This document shows positions 61,143 to 64,000 of a stretch of DNA of 64,000 nt, one piece after another. Made by a program: the position numbers and the translations under genes. Source of the stretch: Wolfiporia cocos (taxonomy: Eukaryota > Basidiomycota > Agaricomycetes > Polyporales > Phaeolaceae); contig JACCLO010000004.1 in the NCBI GenBank assembly GCA_029448655.1, positions 186,001 through 250,000 of the forward strand. Reading direction: 5' to 3'. How positions within the stretch are numbered: the first letter of the stretch is position 1; the number at the start of each line of letters is the position of its first letter. The notes below the pieces were generated by a model. It did no database searches. It worked only from the letters and a program-made list of their open reading frames with translations, and was not told where the DNA came from.

Positions 61143-64000
61143 ATGCTGAAGGTTACGATCTGTTGTAGGGATCCTCCCTCTACACCAGAACATGACCGAG
61201 AGGAACATAGGGCACAGGATCGGGAAGCACGTCTGCAAATGACACCGCCATCTGTGCGACGTCAGCGATTGCAGATGAGGCAACCCTTTCCACAGCCCAA
61301 CTTTGCCTTGCACCATCCTCATGGGGAACATGGTATCGCAAGCGCATTTGTCCCTCAGAACCAGCCCATGGCTGGACCCTTACGACCTCCAATTCCTGAA
61401 CAGCCAAATCAGGCTATTGCTGGACCATCATATGATGTCCCTGTTGCAGGTCCTTCTAATCTGCATAATGTTCCTTGGGACACATCCCGGATACGCAGCT
61501 GGCATCTTGAGCTGGGTCAGGCTTTGCAGTCAAATGAACCAGTACCTGGACCATCCCGCATGCCTGATCCACATGCTACATATCATTGGCCCCCTACACA
61601 TTGGCCCCCTGCAAACTCGGTGCATGTACCTCCACGGCGTGATTGGCAGGCAGAACTTGAACATGGTTTCAATGAAAGCCATGCTAGCAGAGTGCATGCA
61701 CGCAGACAAAATCAGGAACTGTCCATTCCTTCCACACCACACATGCTGGCACCTTCCTCCTCTGTAGGCAGTCGCTATCAGACATTATTGGCACAACGCA
61801 CAAATCATGATAGCCATGTCAGGGATCAGCAAAGGATTGCACAGCAGATGCATGAACGCCAGGTTGAACGTCAAGCAGCACTTGCTAATGACACACGGCT
61901 GATCGAAGAGGCCAGACTGCAAAGGGATATCCAGCAGGGCACAACAGTTGCTGGCGACATGCGGCTGATCGAAGAGGCCAGACAGCAAATGGAGATCCAG
62001 CAGCATGCAGCACTTGCTAATGACACACGGATGATCGAAGAGGCCAGACTGCAAAGGGATATCCAGCAGGGCGCAGCAGTTGCTGGCGAAATGCGGCTGA
62101 TCGAAGAGGCCAGACAGCAAATGGAGATCCAGCAGCACGCAGCACTTACTAATGACACACGGCTGATCGAAGAGGCCAGATTGCAAAGGGATATCCAGCA
62201 GGGCACAGCAGTTGCTGGTGATGTGCAGCTGATTGAAGATGCAAGACTGCAAATGGAGATCCAGCAGCATGCAGCACTTGCCGATGACATACAGCTGATT
62301 GACCAGGCCAGATTCCAAAGGGATATGCAGCAGGGTGCAGTGGTAGCTGATGACATGCAGCTAATTGAACAGGCACGGCTGCAAAGGGAGATCCAGCAGC
62401 ATGCAGCACTTGCTGATGACATGCAGCTGATTGAGCAGGCAAGACTCCAAAGGGAGTTGCAGCAGCACCAAGAGCCTCAAATCCCACAAAATATCCCTTT
62501 GGGAAGGCAGCCCTATGTCGAACCAGCAGACCGTCACTCCATTGGAAGGATGGACATACAATGTCCACACTGCCATGCATTGCACTGGAAAGGCGAGCGC
62601 TTGAAGTCGTCCACTAACACCAGCCACAAGTTTGGTGTATGTTGCCTTCAGGGCCAGGTAGATCTGCCTCCTATACAACGGCCTCCTGCAGCATTACGCC
62701 GACTGTTCATGGGTGTGGATCCCCGCTCTCGATCATTCCGGGACAAGATCCGGCAGTACAACAATGCCTTCGCATTCACGTCTGTCGCTGTCAATGTCGA
62801 TAATGCCATCCTCAATGGCTCAGGCCCATACTCCTTTAAGATACATGGTGCTCTGTACCACAAAATGGGAAGTCTCCTCCCGCCAGAGGGTCTTCAGCCA
62901 TCATATGCACAGCTCTATATACATGATCCTCAGGCTGCCCTGGATACCCGCAATACGCGGAATCACAATCTGGATCCAGGAATCATGGGTGAGCTGCAGG
63001 TGGTGTTTGAGGAGCATAACCCCTTTGTTCCTCTCTACCGCCGTGCATTCGAGATCCTACAGGCAAAGCCACCGGAAGAACAGCTCAATGTGCGGGCCCA
63101 CATAATGCTGCAGCATACTGCAGACAGACGGCGTTATAACCTCCCCACCACAGATGAGGTTGCGGCGGTGATTCCTGGCAGTGGCGACGAAGATGTTCAA
63201 AGACATAGAGACATTATCCTCCGGCTCCGTGGTGGTAACTTGGAAAAGATCAGCAACATACACCCGCTCTATTCTCCATTGCACTACGTGCTGCTGTTTC
63301 CACATGGTGACCAAGGATGGCACCCCTTGATACCCTCAGGAGCAGGCCCTCAAGGACAGATGCGGAGCCCAAAAGTCTCTGAACAATGCTTCTATGCCTA
63401 CCGCCTACACCCCCGCATCATCAGACATGAAGATGTGGTTGTGGAGTTTGACTATCTCTTCCGTGGGGGACGTCTCTTTCAGCAATACGTTGTGGATGCG
63501 TGGGCTTCCATTGAGGCCAGCAAGCTTCACTGGGTGCGGAACAATCAAAGGCAGATCCGTGCAGACCTCTACAATAGTGTAAGGGATGCCCTTGATGCTA
63601 ACGACAATGTTCCAGACCTCAGCCAACAGGGACAGCGGATCATTCTGCCCTCCTCCCATCTGGGAAGTGCACGGCATATGTATCAGCTGCTTCAGGACTC
63701 CCTGGCCATTTGCCGATATTGCCGCAAACCTGACATATTCCTCACGATGACGGCCAACCCTAAGTGGCCTGAAATACAGGATGCATTGCTGGAGCTGGAT
63801 GCTGATGAAGATAATCCTGGACGGCCACGGAAGAGGCAAATGGCAGCAGACCGTCCTGATATTGTGGCCCGTGTGTTCCATCTGAAGCTCCAGGCCTTGA
63901 TCAAGCTGATCAAGGATGGCTTCTTTGGTGAGCTCGCTGGGGATGTCTACACCATTGAATTTCAGAAGCGAGGGCTGCCTCATGTCCACCTTCTGATTTT
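61143..64000 (+). CDS. Helitron Rep-type transposase, N-terminal part
   Basis: An open frame of 952 codons that runs off the right edge. ATG at 61143 follows an in-frame TGA at 61140-61142; a start nearer the conserved part, or an upstream exon, is possible. It begins with a Pro/Gln-rich head, then nine 22-residue repeats, then a zinc-like block typical of fungal Helitron proteins (CPHCHALHW ... FGVCCLQGQV), then the Helitron_like_N region (LHYVLLFPHGDQGW, RIILPSSHLGSARHMYQL, YCRKPDIFLTMTANPKWPEI). The last bases give GLPHVHLLIF, the HUH motif that binds metal for rolling-circle nicking. The catalytic tyrosines and the PIF1-type helicase must lie beyond the window. Confidence 0.88.
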   Translation, partial: MLKVTICCRDPPSTPEHDREEHRAQDREARLQMTPPSVRRQRLQMRQPFPQPNFALHHPHGEHGIASAFVPQNQPMAGPLRPPIPEQPNQAIAGPSYDVPVAGPSNLHNVPWDTSRIRSWHLELGQALQSNEPVPGPSRMPDPHATYHWPPTHWPPANSVHVPPRRDWQAELEHGFNESHASRVHARRQNQELSIPSTPHMLAPSSSVGSRYQTLLAQRTNHDSHVRDQQRIAQQMHERQVERQAALANDTRLIEEARLQRDIQQGTTVAGDMRLIEEARQQMEIQQHAALANDTRMIEEARLQRDIQQGAAVAGEMRLIEEARQQMEIQQHAALTNDTRLIEEARLQRDIQQGTAVAGDVQLIEDARLQMEIQQHAALADDIQLIDQARFQRDMQQGAVVADDMQLIEQARLQREIQQHAALADDMQLIEQARLQRELQQHQEPQIPQNIPLGRQPYVEPADRHSIGRMDIQCPHCHALHWKGERLKSSTNTSHKFGVCCLQGQVDLPPIQRPPAALRRLFMGVDPRSRSFRDKIRQYNNAFAFTSVAVNVDNAILNGSGPYSFKIHGALYHKMGSLLPPEGLQPSYAQLYIHDPQAALDTRNTRNHNLDPGIMGELQVVFEEHNPFVPLYRRAFEILQAKPPEEQLNVRAHIMLQHTADRRRYNLPTTDEVAAVIPGSGDEDVQRHRDIILRLRGGNLEKISNIHPLYSPLHYVLLFPHGDQGWHPLIPSGAGPQGQMRSPKVSEQCFYAYRLHPRIIRHEDVVVEFDYLFRGGRLFQQYVVDAWASIEASKLHWVRNNQRQIRADLYNSVRDALDANDNVPDLSQQGQRIILPSSHLGSARHMYQLLQDSLAICRYCRKPDIFLTMTANPKWPEIQDALLELDADEDNPGRPRKRQMAADRPDIVARVFHLKLQALIKLIKDGFFGELAGDVYTIEFQKRGLPHVHLLI
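61872..62467 (+). repeat. 66-base repeat array within the Helitron transposase
   Basis: Nine 66-base units coding 22 residues each (pattern LIEEARLQRDIQQG / LIEEARQQMEIQQH). The two unit types alternate, giving a 132-base higher-order period in the first six units. Predicted coiled coil. Confidence 0.92.

Larger units (their letters stand above)
60170..64000 (+). mobile_element. Putative autonomous Helitron in tandem with the preceding one (partial)
   Basis: Begins TCTAAAAGTAATGGGAGC at 60170, directly after the CTAG end of the previous Helitron. About 250 bases match the start of that element (48961-49210), then it diverges. A Helitron transposase frame starts at 61143 and runs out of the window. 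Sharing the left end while encoding the transposase makes it a candidate source of the non-autonomous copies. The 3' end is not visible. Confidence 0.7.

Overview
The window is a transposon-dense stretch of a fungal genome, most likely a mushroom-forming basidiomycete (Agaricomycetes). The clues are a DUF6589 gene, a RecQ-like helicase gene, an Agaricomycete-type kinase gene, a Crinkler-like kinase gene, introns of about 30-130 bases, chromodomain Ty3/gypsy elements and a Helitron. No rRNA, true tRNA or CRISPR was seen. Almost every base belongs to a mobile element or to a gene broken by one. All family calls are from reading motifs; no database was searched.

Layout. 1-6088: 3' part of a Ty3/gypsy element (Gypsy-A). 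6300-8842: decayed hAT transposase. 9489-10167: solo LTR. 10174-10482: mariner-like MITE. 10498-37971: a composite element ('DR element') bounded by long imperfect inverted repeats and carrying two convergent genes, DUF6589 (+) and a RecQ-like helicase (-). Its native size would be about 5.85 kb. It is inflated by a MITE (M1), a second MITE (M2) that holds a hAT-like element (H), which holds Gypsy-B, which holds a small LTR element, and by Gypsy-C near the convergent 3' ends. 38451-39622: MITE M3 with a short Helitron inside. 40848-41489 and 42153-42746: two more solo LTRs. 44162-45762 and 46171-48904: two kinase genes on the minus strand. 48961-60169: a non-autonomous Helitron holding the intact Gypsy-D (49577-59573). 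60170 to the end: a second Helitron in direct tandem, carrying a Rep-type transposase that runs off the window.

Three threads tie the window together. (1) The three gypsy lineages each carry a dUTPase domain but at three different places in the polyprotein: before the protease (Gypsy-C), between protease and reverse transcriptase (Gypsy-A), and after the chromodomain (Gypsy-B and D). (2) Gypsy-B, C, D and the small nested element all show an 11-12 base self-complementarity between the probable transcript 5' end in the LTR and the site just after the 5' LTR. This is the signature of Tf1-type self-priming. (3) Removing the insertions restores one reading frame through the DUF6589 gene and exposes the terminal repeats of the DR element. 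This is the best candidate here for an undescribed system: a DUF6589 protein, possibly the transposase, paired with a RecQ-like helicase.

Target-site duplications were read directly: atatc, ttgtg, cttgt, aatac, ccttt, ttctc and cattg are exact 5-base pairs, and gcttcatt is an exact 8-base pair. The relative order of insertions therefore rests on sequence.
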